Position numbers and translations under genes: made by a program. 64,000 bases of DNA from JBGPTF01 sp041490445 (GTDB lineage Bacteria > Acidobacteriota > Terriglobia > Acidiferrales > UBA7541): assembly GCA_041490445.1 (NCBI GenBank), contig JBGPTF010000002.1, positions 1 through 64,000 of the forward strand, given 5' to 3'. Below the pieces are notes generated by a model that was not told the DNA's origin, searched no databases, and saw nothing but the letters and a program-made list of their open reading frames with translations. Shown here piece by piece: positions 33,260-41,856 of this stretch. Each line of letters begins with the position of its first letter. The stretch's first letter is position 1.

Positions 33260-33490
33260 CTCTGGACGCTGGAGAGCACCTGCAGCAACAGCGGCCGCAA
33301 CAGCTTCCGCGGCCGCAATCGACGGCCGCCCGTAACGCGAGTACAGCCGGGCGAACTGCGGCGGCAGCACCTCGAACGCTGCGTCCACCATCGCCCGCAG
33401 GCGCCGCAAGGAGGGATGATCGGAGGGCGCTCGCTTCTCCGGTGAAAGGTAGCTGAACATGCTTTCTTGATGTTCGTCGTGTCCGCGCAT
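33260..33490 (-). pseudogene. IS1182/IS5-type transposase, N-terminal fragment
   Basis: About 77 residues: MRGHDEHQESMFSYLSPEKRAPSDHP, then LRRLRAMVDAAFEVLPPQFARLYSRYGRPSI. This is the well-known N-terminal region of IS1182-type (DDE_Tnp_1) transposases, which continue with a catalytic domain of 300 or more residues. Here it dissolves into Ala-rich sequence (IAAAEAVAAAVAAG), so the catalytic part is lost. Confidence 0.78.
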
Positions 33491-33551
33491 GCCTGCTTAG
33501 ACGTTTCGATCCTCTATTCGCTCGCAGAAATCCGACTTTTTCCGCAGCCTG

Positions 33552-34436
33552 CTAGTGGCTTGGATGGGGCTGGGGCGGATGAAGGGCCAGCTCGTAGTCA
33601 ATGTATTGGACGAGGACCTGCGCCGCGCCGCCGATCAAGGGGCGGCCGTTCACGAAAAGTGTTGGTGTGCTCGAGATCTTCAGTGCCATGCCCTCAGCGA
33701 TGTCCGCCTCGATGGCTTGCTTGGCGTCAGGGGACGCCATGCAGGCGCGGAAATCATCGGCATCGATCCCGGCCTGCGTCGCGTAGTCGAGAAGAGTCGC
33801 CCAAGCGCTCTCCGCGGTAATCGTATCCTGGTGATCAAAGATTTCGCCGTGGACCTTCAAGAATGCGTCTGGCGAGTGTTGATAGGCGCAGCGGGCAGCA
33901 AGGGCGGCGGTCATGGCCCAAGGATGAATCTGCGTCAGGGGAAAATCCTTGAAGACAAAACGAACCTGGGGATAGCGTGGCTCGACCGACTTCAGGTCCT
34001 GATAAATCAGGCGGCAATGAGGACATTGGAAATCGCTGAAGATGACGACGGATACAGCCGCATCTGCTGGGCCCTTCGACGGGTCGCCGCTGAGATGGAG
34101 GTGTTCCCGGTTGTCGGCGAAGGGATCGGCGCCCAGGTTGTTGATGTCGCCCCGGAACATGAAGCGACCATCTTTGCTGACGTAAACGGTGCCGTGGTCC
34201 GACTGGTCGTTGACGGTGACTTCGATGGGAACGACGTAGAAGCCGGGTAACTCTGCGTCCTTGAAGGGGCCTAGCTTTACCTGGAACGTCGGACCCCAGG
34301 CGAATAGATTGCGCAAGTAGGCTTCGACTGTTTTCTCGAGTTGTAGGGGGGAAGGTGCTGCTGGGGCCGGGTGCGTCTGGGCGGTCGCGGCGAAGGGATA
34401 CAGGCAAACCAGCAAGAGTAGCAAGCAACGTTTCAT
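33552..34436 (-). CDS. Secreted DsbA-like thioredoxin-fold protein
   Basis: 294 residues from MKRCLLLLLVCLYPFAATAQ, a clear signal peptide. An N-terminal beta domain (about 45-115: FYVVPIEVTVNDQSDHGTVYVSKDGRFMF) precedes a thioredoxin_4/DsbG-type domain with FSDFQCPHC (Cys138, Cys141) and the cis-Pro block ISSTPTLFVNGRPLIGG. It would act as a thiol oxidase or isomerase in the periplasm. The longer frame upstream of this Met runs through repeat DNA and is rejected. It is monocistronic, with a repeat island upstream. Confidence 0.87.
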   Translation of the reverse strand: MKRCLLLLLVCLYPFAATAQTHPAPAAPSPLQLEKTVEAYLRNLFAWGPTFQVKLGPFKDAELPGFYVVPIEVTVNDQSDHGTVYVSKDGRFMFRGDINNLGADPFADNREHLHLSGDPSKGPADAAVSVVIFSDFQCPHCRLIYQDLKSVEPRYPQVRFVFKDFPLTQIHPWAMTAALAARCAYQHSPDAFLKVHGEIFDHQDTITAESAWATLLDYATQAGIDADDFRACMASPDAKQAIEADIAEGMALKISSTPTLFVNGRPLIGGAAQVLVQYIDYELALHPPQPHPSH

Positions 34437-34509
34437 CGGGCGCAGCTCCTCAACTGAAAGGGTTCTAATGATTGATCCGAAGAATTTGTGTGAAAACTTC
34501 ATCCGCTGG

Positions 34510-34612
34510 CCCTCAGCGGCTTCCCGGCAAGAGGCGCCGGGACGCACAAAACGCGAAAGCCCCATTGATTGTGCACAGTTTATGTCGGAGCTAAAGCTCC
34601 GACCCCCTGAAC
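34510..34612 (+). repeat. Repeat island: nested-stem module plus GTCGGAGCT hairpin
   Basis: CTTCCCGGCAAGAGGCGCCG with GGGACGCACAAAACGCGAAA and GCC (34519-34562) forms nested stems. It is followed by GTCGGAGCTAAAGCTCCGAC (34584-34603) and CCCCTGA. Both modules recur at 41390-41540 and 43440-43535. Confidence 0.7.
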
Positions 34613-34647
34613 ACAATTGCAACAAACTTACGGGAGACAACACTAGC

Positions 34648-36285
34648 TCAGGTGGAAAGCTTGGAGGCGATGGGGAAACGGCGGCCCACGCCGAACGCCT
34701 TCGACGTCACCTTCAAGCCCGGCGGCGCCTGCTTGCGTTTGTACTCGTTTTGATCCACGCGCCGGGCCATCTGTCGAACGAGATCGAGCGGAAAGCCGTA
34801 ATGGTCGGCAATCTCCGCCGGGCTGCGCAAATCCTCGACGTAGGCTTTCAGGATGCGGTCGAGCACGTCGTAGGGCGGAAGGGTATCCTGGTCCGTCTGA
34901 TTAGGGCGCAGTTCCGCAGAGGGCGGTTTGGTCAGGGTTTCGTCAGGGATGACTTCCCTGCCGCGATTCGCAAGCTTCGCCAGTTCGTAGACCATCGTTT
35001 TGGGCACGTCGGAAATCACGGCGAGCCCGCCAGCCATGTCGCCATAGAGAGTGCAGTAGCCCACTGCCATTTCGGACTTATTGCCGGTGCTCAAAACCAT
35101 CGAGCCGAATTTGTTTGAGAGCGCCATCAACAGATTGCCCCGAATGCGCGCCTGGATGTTTTCCTCGGTGACGTCCTGCGGACGCCCCGCAAACGCCTTC
35201 GCGAGGGCCTTCCCATACGCAGCGAAAGTTTCCGTGATAGGGATGACGAAAAATTCGATGCCCAGATTCTGCGCCAGGCGGCGAGCATCGCGGATGCTGC
35301 CTTCCGAGGAGTATTGGCTCGGCATGCCCACACCGAGGACGTTCTGCGCGCCCACGGCATCGGCAGCAATGCATGCCACCAAGGCCGAGTCCACGCCGCC
35401 GCTAAGGCCTATGACGACTTTGTGGAAGCCGCACTTGCGGACGTAATCGCGGGTGCCGCAGACGAGCGCATGGTAGGCGGCTTCGAGCTCGTCGGTGGGC
35501 TGGGGACGGATGTCGCCAGCGCCGTTGGCGGTGTCGAAGAGGACCATGTCCTCCTCGAAGGATTTTGCGAGCGCGCCGAGCTTGCCGTCTTTCGTGAACG
35601 CGACACTGGAGCCGTCGAAAATCAAACTGTCGTTGCCGCCAACCTGATTGACATAGACGACGGGCACGTGGTGTTCGCGCGCCAGGGCACGCAACATGTC
35701 GAAACGCATGCCCCGCTTGTCGAGGGTGTACGGCGAGGAGGAGATATTGATCAAGACCGTAGTTCCCTGCCCCACCAGCTCGACAACGGGATCGCGCTCG
35801 TAGAGGCGCTGCGCCCAGAAGTTTTTATCGTTCCAGCAGTCTTCGCAAATCGTGATACCGAGCTGCTGATCGCCCAACGGAACCGTGTGCTGCGAGTGCG
35901 CCGGCTGAAAATAACGCGTTTCGTCGAAGACGTCGTAGGTGGGCAACAGCATCTTGCGCTGGCTGAAAAGGACTTTTCCGTTCGCGATGAGGGCGGCGCA
36001 ATTCGCCACGGGCTTGCCGGTATCGTCCTGGGCTTTCCCGACGTAGCCGACGATGGCAGGTATCGCGACTCCGGTCGCCAGGCGTTGCAGCGCCTTCTGA
36101 TTTGCTTCGGCAAAACTGGGGCGCTCGAGCAGGTCCTGCGGCGGATAGCCGCACACGCAAAGCTCGGAGAAAACGACGAGATCAGCCCCGCGCGATTTTG
36201 CCTCGCGAGCGAGTTCGAGGATGCGCGCCGAGTTGCTCTCGAAATCGTTGACGGTCGGATTGAATTGGGCCAGGGCGATCTTCAT
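34648..36285 (-). CDS. nadE: Glutamine-dependent NAD+ synthetase
   Basis: 545 residues from MKIALAQFNPTVNDFESN. Residues 1-265 are the nitrilase-type glutaminase: Glu in VFSELCVCGYPPQDLL, Lys in SQRKMLLPTYDVFDE, and Cys in GITICEDCWND. Residues about 280-545 are the ATP-pyrophosphatase synthetase with VIGLSGGVDSALVA (P-loop), NKSEMAVGYCTLYGDMAGG and the tail PPSAELRPNQTDQDTLPPYDVLD. It converts deamido-NAD+ to NAD+ using ammonia channelled from glutamine, the last step of NAD synthesis. It looks complete; housekeeping. An upstream Met in frame is rejected because the nitrilase domain starts at MKIAL. Confidence 0.95.
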   Translation of the reverse strand: MKIALAQFNPTVNDFESNSARILELAREAKSRGADLVVFSELCVCGYPPQDLLERPSFAEANQKALQRLATGVAIPAIVGYVGKAQDDTGKPVANCAALIANGKVLFSQRKMLLPTYDVFDETRYFQPAHSQHTVPLGDQQLGITICEDCWNDKNFWAQRLYERDPVVELVGQGTTVLINISSSPYTLDKRGMRFDMLRALAREHHVPVVYVNQVGGNDSLIFDGSSVAFTKDGKLGALAKSFEEDMVLFDTANGAGDIRPQPTDELEAAYHALVCGTRDYVRKCGFHKVVIGLSGGVDSALVACIAADAVGAQNVLGVGMPSQYSSEGSIRDARRLAQNLGIEFFVIPITETFAAYGKALAKAFAGRPQDVTEENIQARIRGNLLMALSNKFGSMVLSTGNKSEMAVGYCTLYGDMAGGLAVISDVPKTMVYELAKLANRGREVIPDETLTKPPSAELRPNQTDQDTLPPYDVLDRILKAYVEDLRSPAEIADHYGFPLDLVRQMARRVDQNEYKRKQAPPGLKVTSKAFGVGRRFPIASKLST

Positions 36286-36419
36286 TGCCAGCCATAGAAT
36301 ACGGGGCGCGGGGCCGCTTTTCAATGCCGACGGCGCATTCCGGGGCTGACGGGAGGATGACTTCCCCGCCCGGCGTGAACACCTCCTTTCCGTGATTATA
36401 TACTTGCCATAAAAGATCC

Positions 36420-37067
36420 CTAATCGTATGGCGGCTTGGTGCCAACGAGAATGATAATTACCGTGTCGGAGTCATTGGGAAAGCCTTCTTGAATTCTTGC
36501 TGGCATGCGGAGTATGTGAGTCATTTGGACTGCCACTGCTTCACCCGCTTGGCCGCAAGGATTAAGTTCCGAGAGCACTCCGACTACAAGACCTACAGGC
36601 GGCTCCATCGCTCCCGCATACACCAGGTTCGCCTTCTTTCCGTGAGACTGTAAAGCAGCTTGAATTTCCTTCCCATAGTCTTGCGCCTCAGCACTTTCTA
36701 TTGGAATATAGACCAACATTCCACAGTTTGGGGGTAAGTCATCCCGCATCTGGGCAAGCCCACTCCATTGCGTTCTGGTTAGGTGGCGCTCTCTTGTTCC
36801 CACCGCCCACCTATCAACCCCCCATGCAATTGTGCCAAACACCAAAGCGGCGGCGGCCGTGGAGACAATTTTGAACCTACGAGACTTTTGCCATATGACA
36901 TCAGAGAGCAATGTCCCGCCAATGGCGACGCACCATGCGATAAAAAGAAAAACTCGCGCACCCGCCATGCTAATAATCCCGTACAACGCGAATGCCCCAA
37001 ACAGAAGCGTTAGGCAGACCGCTACAATGGCACTGGTCAATACACCCTTCACAAACTTCGGATTCAT
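36420..37067 (-). CDS. Membrane protein of unknown function
   Basis: 215 residues from MNPKFVKGVLTSAIVAVCLTLLFGAFALYGI. Two to three membrane segments (residues 6-30, 36-55 and 65-85) are followed by a soluble alpha/beta domain of about 120 residues (LPPNCGMLVYIPIESAEAQDYGKEIQAALQSHG) ending TVIIILVGTKPPYD. The domain looks like a small Rossmann-type or carbamoyl-type fold but has no recognised family. An ATG at 37073 is an alternative start. It stands alone on the minus strand. Confidence 0.72.
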   Translation of the reverse strand: MNPKFVKGVLTSAIVAVCLTLLFGAFALYGIISMAGARVFLFIAWCVAIGGTLLSDVIWQKSRRFKIVSTAAAALVFGTIAWGVDRWAVGTRERHLTRTQWSGLAQMRDDLPPNCGMLVYIPIESAEAQDYGKEIQAALQSHGKKANLVYAGAMEPPVGLVVGVLSELNPCGQAGEAVAVQMTHILRMPARIQEGFPNDSDTVIIILVGTKPPYD

Positions 37068-37224
37068 CGCCATTTCCGGCTTGTTGTGTTGGCGCGGGCT
37101 CACGCCGATTATCATATGCCTCTCTTTGCGTGAGGTATTATGATCACGCTCCTTCCGCGAGTTTCGCTTTTTCTTCAGAAAATCGCGTTTTGTTGCGATT
37201 CAGATGAGGCTCGGGTCTTTGATT

Positions 37225-37767
37225 TCAGGGACTTGGCTCCTCTCCGGTTTCCGAGCTTGTTGCGATTCGAATTGCTGCTGAACTCGCTTCCGGCAATGCT
37301 CGGCGCGGGAAGTCCGCGCCATTGGGGCCTGATGAAGCGGCAGGCTGAGCCTGCGCCGACGGCGGAGGCGCGGTGGTGTGGGTGAGGACCACCTGAGTGG
37401 GAGGCGGCACCCATTCCCCGGCGTCATTGATGCGGGCGTAGGCGAGCGCGGCGCGGACGATCGAGCCGGCGGTGATGGGAACGTCGTCCACCTGCTCGAG
37501 GATGCGTTCGAGCACCCAGCGGACATTTCGCCGGCGGCGGTCGAAGAGGCCGGTGGCGTGGGCGTGGCGATAGACGGTCGAGCGGTCGGCGAGGTGGAAG
37601 TCTTCGGCGATGTCCTCCGGGCTGCGCCAATAGAGGAAGCTTTCCTCGATGGCGACGCGCTGGGGGTGTTTGCAGACCGTGCAGCGGCGCTGATGCTGGA
37701 CGAGGTCCACGGGTTGATTGTCGTTGGCGGTTACGTGCGATGTGGGTAATTCGATGTGTTTTGTCAT
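37225..37767 (-). CDS. Zinc-knuckle / helix-turn-helix DNA-binding protein
   Basis: 180 residues from MTKHIELPTSHVTANDNQPVDLVQHQRRCTVCKHPQRVAIEESFL. An early CTVC and a WRSPEDIAEDFHLADRSTVYRHAHATGLF segment form a helix-turn-helix with a Cys-containing start. A helical part and a Pro/Ala/Ser-rich, disordered end of about 60 residues follow. Proteins of this kind resemble the DNA-binding part of small terminases or orphan transcription factors. It has no phage neighbours, so a regulator is more likely. Confidence 0.68.
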   Translation of the reverse strand: MTKHIELPTSHVTANDNQPVDLVQHQRRCTVCKHPQRVAIEESFLYWRSPEDIAEDFHLADRSTVYRHAHATGLFDRRRRNVRWVLERILEQVDDVPITAGSIVRAALAYARINDAGEWVPPPTQVVLTHTTAPPPSAQAQPAASSGPNGADFPRRALPEASSAAIRIATSSETGEEPSP

Positions 37768-38274
37768 GGCCTTGCAAATAGGGTGGCACAATGCCGGCGA
37801 TTTGAAAAGTCAAGTTGGCTGTGGACTTTTGAGGAAGGGGCTTGCTGAGTCCGAGGAAAACAGTTGCTCCCGCCATGGGAGGGACGGCGAGGATGGGGAT
37901 CTCGGGGAATGCAAGCGGACTTACTTGGTTAGGCAAAGAGGTCGCGATTCTGCGTTTCACCCTCGAGATTGACGGGGCGTCTCGATCGAACTCTTCGTGG
38001 AGACCGGCGCCAATGACGGCAGCGTGGCGAATTACCCGTTTGTCGTGAGGGTCAAGCAGCCTGCAGAAGCGTCCGCGGTATTCGTTGCCTCTGTCGCGCT
38101 GAGAGCTTCGGCACCACTCCAAAACCGGCCTCAGTTGGGCTACATGGGCTACAGCCCGTGCTCATTCTTGCTCGCCCGTCTAAGTTGCCCATTCGATTGC
38201 CCGTATTTGTCCGAGCATTTTTGAACATCTCAACCACGAGACGCGTGGTAAGATTCCGGCGAGGTAAAAAACCG
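37768..38274 (+). other. Stretch without a supported gene
   Basis: About 500 bases. Minus-strand frames continue from the gene on the left but are antisense or out of frame to anything recognisable. Around 38135-38165 there is a GGCTACAGCC palindrome with flanking repeats of the GCCCATGTAGCCC type. Nothing else is supported. Confidence 0.5.
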
Positions 38275-38523
38275 ATGATGCCGTTGACCGAAGGTGATGC
38301 TGCACTCGACACGCTAGAAGGGATGGTAAATAGCTACGTCCGGGGGCCGCGTGGTCGAAAAAGGGGAGCCACGCTGAGCGGTGTGTACGGCCAAGTTGAA
38401 CGCGCTCGACGGGCCGGCAAACCAGAGGAGATGATTCGGAATAGAATTCGGAAGGGCTTGACTGACCCTCCAAATGCTGACCCCGGTCGAATACCTGAGA
38501 TAACGCGGCGCTTTCTCAATTAG
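38275..38523 (+). CDS. Small protein of unknown function
   Basis: 82 residues, MMPLTEGDAALDTLEGMVNSYVRGPRGRKRGATLSGVYGQVERAR. It is charged, helical and soluble, with a GRKRG loop and a C-terminus IPEITRRFLN. The frame is open further upstream, but the segment before the Met pair has no coding look. No family is recognised. Confidence 0.45.
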   Translation: MMPLTEGDAALDTLEGMVNSYVRGPRGRKRGATLSGVYGQVERARRAGKPEEMIRNRIRKGLTDPPNADPGRIPEITRRFLN

Positions 38524-38533
38524 ATAGGGATTG

Positions 38534-39754
38534 TTACCTACCTGCTGGGGCTTTGCGTTCCGTTACGACCTTTACGCTAAGTCCGTCTGGTTTGGTGTCG
38601 GCCTGGCTGCGGAGCAAGTCCCGTTGTCGGGACAGAGGCTCTTCAATTTTGAAATAGACCTTCGGGTAATCGGATTGGTGGGATAAGTAAATTCTCAGTT
38701 CCTCCACCTGTGCAACGAGCTGCTCGGCAGGGATTAGCCTTACCGCCGAAGATGACTCATGGGGCTTGTACTGCTCTCTCCTTTCACTTCCAACTGGAAT
38801 TGGAAGCTCAGCCCCGAACCAGGTTCCCCCAACATCGGCAGCGTTCGGGTATCGCAATGAATAGACGTTGCCCCAATTGTCGGTAACCCGCAGCGCATTA
38901 AGAACCGATGGAAAGTAACGGGGCTTGCCGATCAAGTGCTCAGCCTTGTTTGTGATTTGAAATTTCACCCAGAACACTTGCTCAGTAAAATCACTAAGTT
39001 CCTTCGGCTTTGGTAAAATCGGCCCATGGAAGCGAGGTCTTGTTTCGGGTACGGTGGTATTCCTTGCGCCCTGATTTCGAACTTGAATCCGGCCAACCCC
39101 GTAATCAATGACCCCGTACTCAAAGCCATCGTTCATCATAATCACATTCGATTGTTGTTCTTCGACTTCAATCTTCTGTTTCGCGGCGGCGGGAGGGTGC
39201 GCTTTTCGTGTGGGCGGTTGCACTTGTTGTGCGAACGATTGCTCAGCGTTGGCGGGAAGCCCGACCAAGGAAAGGCTTACGGATTCCGGTCCAGAAACGC
39301 TGGTATCCCGATGCTGAAACATTGCACACAATTCTTCGCCGATCGTGTTCCGAACCAGCTTTAAGGAAGCGGGTTCCGTCCCGGCCTTGATTTCGAAGGC
39401 AAATTCGCCGGACGACTCCTCGGTTGGAAGCACATTGCTGGCATCTGGAGCTTTCATTTTGAAACCGCTCGACCTTGGATACTCGTAGCCTTGCTTGACT
39501 TGCAGCCACTCGTCTAGATCAGAACAACTTGGGTACCGAGCGACGTTTTTGACACGCAAGAAAACAAGCACAACGTAATACCCGGCACGCGGATGCAGCC
39601 GGTATCTTTGGATGTCTTGGTCAGAAGCGATTCTGGTCGCTGTCACCGTGACCTGAACGTCGCCCAAGCTGGCGGAGTGTGTGTCTTTTTTGGCTCCCTG
39701 CGGCGAGTGAAAAAGCCACAGGAGCGCCACTCCGAGAGTGAGAGATTTGAACAT
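38534..39754 (-). CDS. Secreted protein with two Ig-like (DUF4352-like) domains
   Basis: 406 residues from MFKSLTLGVALLWLFHSPQG, a signal peptide. Domain 1 (about 30-160) has strands such as VTVTATRIASD and YVVLVFLRVKNVA; domain 2 (about 230-370) has VFWVKFQITNKAEHLIGKPRYFPSVLNALRVTDNWGNVY. This is the repeated pattern of telokin-like/DUF4352 Ig folds, in which a beta sandwich reports a protein's extra-cytoplasmic state. A Pro/Lys/Gln linker separates them. The longer frame to 40024 crosses a repeat island and is rejected. Confidence 0.68.
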   Translation of the reverse strand: MFKSLTLGVALLWLFHSPQGAKKDTHSASLGDVQVTVTATRIASDQDIQRYRLHPRAGYYVVLVFLRVKNVARYPSCSDLDEWLQVKQGYEYPRSSGFKMKAPDASNVLPTEESSGEFAFEIKAGTEPASLKLVRNTIGEELCAMFQHRDTSVSGPESVSLSLVGLPANAEQSFAQQVQPPTRKAHPPAAAKQKIEVEEQQSNVIMMNDGFEYGVIDYGVGRIQVRNQGARNTTVPETRPRFHGPILPKPKELSDFTEQVFWVKFQITNKAEHLIGKPRYFPSVLNALRVTDNWGNVYSLRYPNAADVGGTWFGAELPIPVGSERREQYKPHESSSAVRLIPAEQLVAQVEELRIYLSHQSDYPKVYFKIEEPLSRQRDLLRSQADTKPDGLSVKVVTERKAPAGR

Positions 39755-39819
39755 CGCCCGACCTTCGGCGTGGATTCTACCACGCTCCCTGATTGCTTCC
39801 CTCGCCAGACTTCCGACCA

Positions 39820-40035
39820 AAAGCGCGCCCGGAGTGGCTTCAGGGGCTTCCAGACAAAGGGCGTCGGGAGGCACAAGGCGCCAAAGCCCCATTGCATTTG
39901 GGCGCGTTGATGTCCGAGGCGAGGGCGGTTCTCGGACCGCCCCTGCAAAGCGGAGGATGCCGAGGGCGGTGGGTGCAACGATCGTGAGGAGGGGTCCTTC
40001 ATGTCCCGGCAAGAGCCGGGACATGAAGGATGACG
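39820..40035 (+). repeat. Repeat island: three palindromic modules
   Basis: Nested-stem module (39847-39891), GAGGGCGGTTCTCGGACCGC followed by CCCTGCAA (39920-39947), and GGGTCCTTCATGTCCCGGCA followed by AGAGCCGGGACATGAAGGAT (39992-40031). The same three modules recur in the same order at 41013-41236. Confidence 0.8.
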
Positions 40036-40294
40036 GCGTACATTGATGGTTCGACTTCGCTCACCACAAGTAGTTCGACCTCGATCAGAACGAGAAGCGC
40101 GGCGTGACGAGAAGCTGCCGCACTTACGGCACGGTCAAAGGCGTGCGTCGTATGGGAGGGATATGGTTCGGTTGGCGTTCATCTTTAGGCTGAGTCCCCT
40201 ATGAGTCCTAACGGCGTCAATAATAGTTCAACGGTTTATCTACTGTAGGGTGTATATACGCGGGAAGGGCTAAGGATGTGATAGGGGAGGTGGC

Positions 40295-40876
40295 ATGGCG
40301 AATCGAGAAACAGCAGAAGATTCTGGTAAGGAACAAGACGTACCGCGGGATAAGGATCTGCTCGCTCAGTTCCATATTGCTGAATACAACGCGGTCATGG
40401 CCCGGTTAACGAACTGGGTCACTCTCCAAAACTCTCAGTGGGCCGTTCTCCTGATCTTCCTGGCCCTAATTGCGCACCTTCACAACACCTTCCCCTACCC
40501 TCAACTCCTCGCGTGGGGAAGTGGGCTTGTTGCTGAATGCGTTTGCATTTTTTGGTATGTGATGTTTCAAGAGGCCTGCTGGAGTAGAGAGTATGTGGAA
40601 AAAACACTGCGGCCCAAGATAGCGCCTCTAGTTCACAATCGCCCGTTCTGGAATTACGAAGCATACGTCGCTGGCAAGCGAGGAACCGGGTTTGTTGGGC
40701 GGGAGTGGATGGCCGCTATCCTCGCGCTACTTGCTGTGGGTGGTGTGACGCTTTGGCGCAGGCAGTGGTGGAACCAAATGGACTACCTCGGGCTCGTGCT
40801 CGCGAGCATTGTGTTCATTGTCCTATTGTTCCTCGCCATCAGAACTGTCAGGACGCGATGCAGAATCTTCTCGTGA
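40295..40876 (+). CDS. Membrane protein of unknown function
   Basis: 193 residues with a GGGGAGGTGGC site. A hydrophilic N-terminal 35 residues (EDSGKEQDVPRDKDLLAQFHIAEYNAVMARLTN) precedes four hydrophobic segments: WAVLLIFLALIAHL, LLAWGSGLVAECVCIFWYVMF, WMAAILALLAVGGVTLW and LGLVLASIVFIVLLFLAI. A soluble loop with conserved-looking Trp and Arg (RPFWNYEAYVAGKRGTGFVGREW) lies between helices 2 and 3. Such two-plus-two membrane proteins with a short N-terminal tail often accompany defence or stress genes, but no partner is seen here. Confidence 0.7.
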   Translation: MANRETAEDSGKEQDVPRDKDLLAQFHIAEYNAVMARLTNWVTLQNSQWAVLLIFLALIAHLHNTFPYPQLLAWGSGLVAECVCIFWYVMFQEACWSREYVEKTLRPKIAPLVHNRPFWNYEAYVAGKRGTGFVGREWMAAILALLAVGGVTLWRRQWWNQMDYLGLVLASIVFIVLLFLAIRTVRTRCRIFS

Positions 40877-40954
40877 TGCCCTCTCTACCCCGCCTCCGCC
40901 GTCCCGGTGGATAGATCAGAGGTGGCGTGACTGGCGATCAGAAAAGGTTTTGAA

Positions 40955-41590
40955 GTGGCGCGCCCCGCAAAGACATCGGGGACGCGGGAAGCGCGCCCGG
41001 AGGGGCTGCAGGGGCTTCCCGACAAAAGGCGTCGGGAGGCACAAAACGCAAAGCCCCATTGAATTTGAGCGCGTTGATGTCCGAGGCGAGGGCGGTTCGC
41101 GAACCGCCCCTACAACGGGATTCGGAAGAAGGCCGCGGGTCGGTGCCGGAGGCGGAGGATGTTGGAGGGTGTGGGTGCAAGGGTAATGAAGGAGGGGTCC
41201 TTCATGTCCCGGCAAGAGCCGGGACATTCAGGATGACAGCTTCGAAGACAAGATGCCGGGCTGGAAGCCCGGCGCTACAAAAGCAAGAGAAGCGAGGGCG
41301 CGTTGGCGGCACGGCTAGACACAGCCAGGAGTGGCTGTGCTACAGGCAGCGCTCACCACAACAATCGTGCCTTGACGCGGAACGAGGGCGCGGCTTCCCG
41401 ACAAGAGGCGTCGGGACGCACAAAACGCGGAAGCCGGCCCGTACAGAGAGAAGTGCGCGCGGAGGGTCTTCAGGGGTTAAAACCCCTAAGGTTCGAACGC
41501 GTGGATGTCGGAGCTGAAGCTCCGACCCCCTAACAAGCAAGAAACGAGGGCGCGGCTTCCCGACGAAAGCCGTCGGGACGCGCCGCGGCG
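40955..41590 (+). repeat. Mosaic repeat island of at least eight hairpin modules
   Basis: In order: nested stem GGCGCG-CCCCG...CGGGG-CGCGCC (40958-41000); nested-stem module (41013-41055); GGGCGGTTCG/CGAACCGCCC with CCTACAA (41090-41115); GTCCTTC...GGATGAC hairpin (41197-41236); GCCGGGCT/AGCCCGGC with GCTACAA (41255-41280); CACAGCCA/TGGCTGTG with GCTACAG (41320-41345); nested-stem module (41394-41435); GGGGTT/AACCCC (41473-41488); GTCGGAGCT/AGCTCCGAC (41507-41526); partial nested stem (41554-41588). Most end in CTAC. No gene is supported in 40877-41856 apart from this. Confidence 0.85.
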
Positions 41591-41856
41591 GGGCTCGGCC
41601 GGAAGCAAACGGGTGAACACACTGCACGGCCGAAAGGCCAAAAAGGAAATTCCGGATTGTAGTACTCATAGGCCGAGGTTAGAAGTATTTGCGCGATTTC
41701 CACAGGGTTCTGCTGTAGGGCGTTGACAGCAGGCATTTCAAGGCCTCATAAAGCCATCCCGACTCTCGGGAAAGAATCCCAACTTAGCCCGGAAAACCAC
41801 GAGAGAATCGAGATGCGGCCTGGCCGCGCAAGTACCTTCTAACCGAGGAGGCAAGA

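Noticed and set aside
37424..38122. 232-residue minus-strand frame overlapping the helix-turn-helix gene
   Set aside because: Out of frame with the Cys-containing HTH protein and turns into an Arg/Pro-rich shadow where they overlap.
39755..40024. N-terminal extension of the Ig-like secreted protein
   Set aside because: It runs through a repeat island and would bury the signal peptide that starts at 39754.
40955..41590. CRISPR array
   Set aside because: Repeats are palindromic modules of different sequence with irregular spacing, without constant repeat and unique equal spacers, and no cas gene is present.
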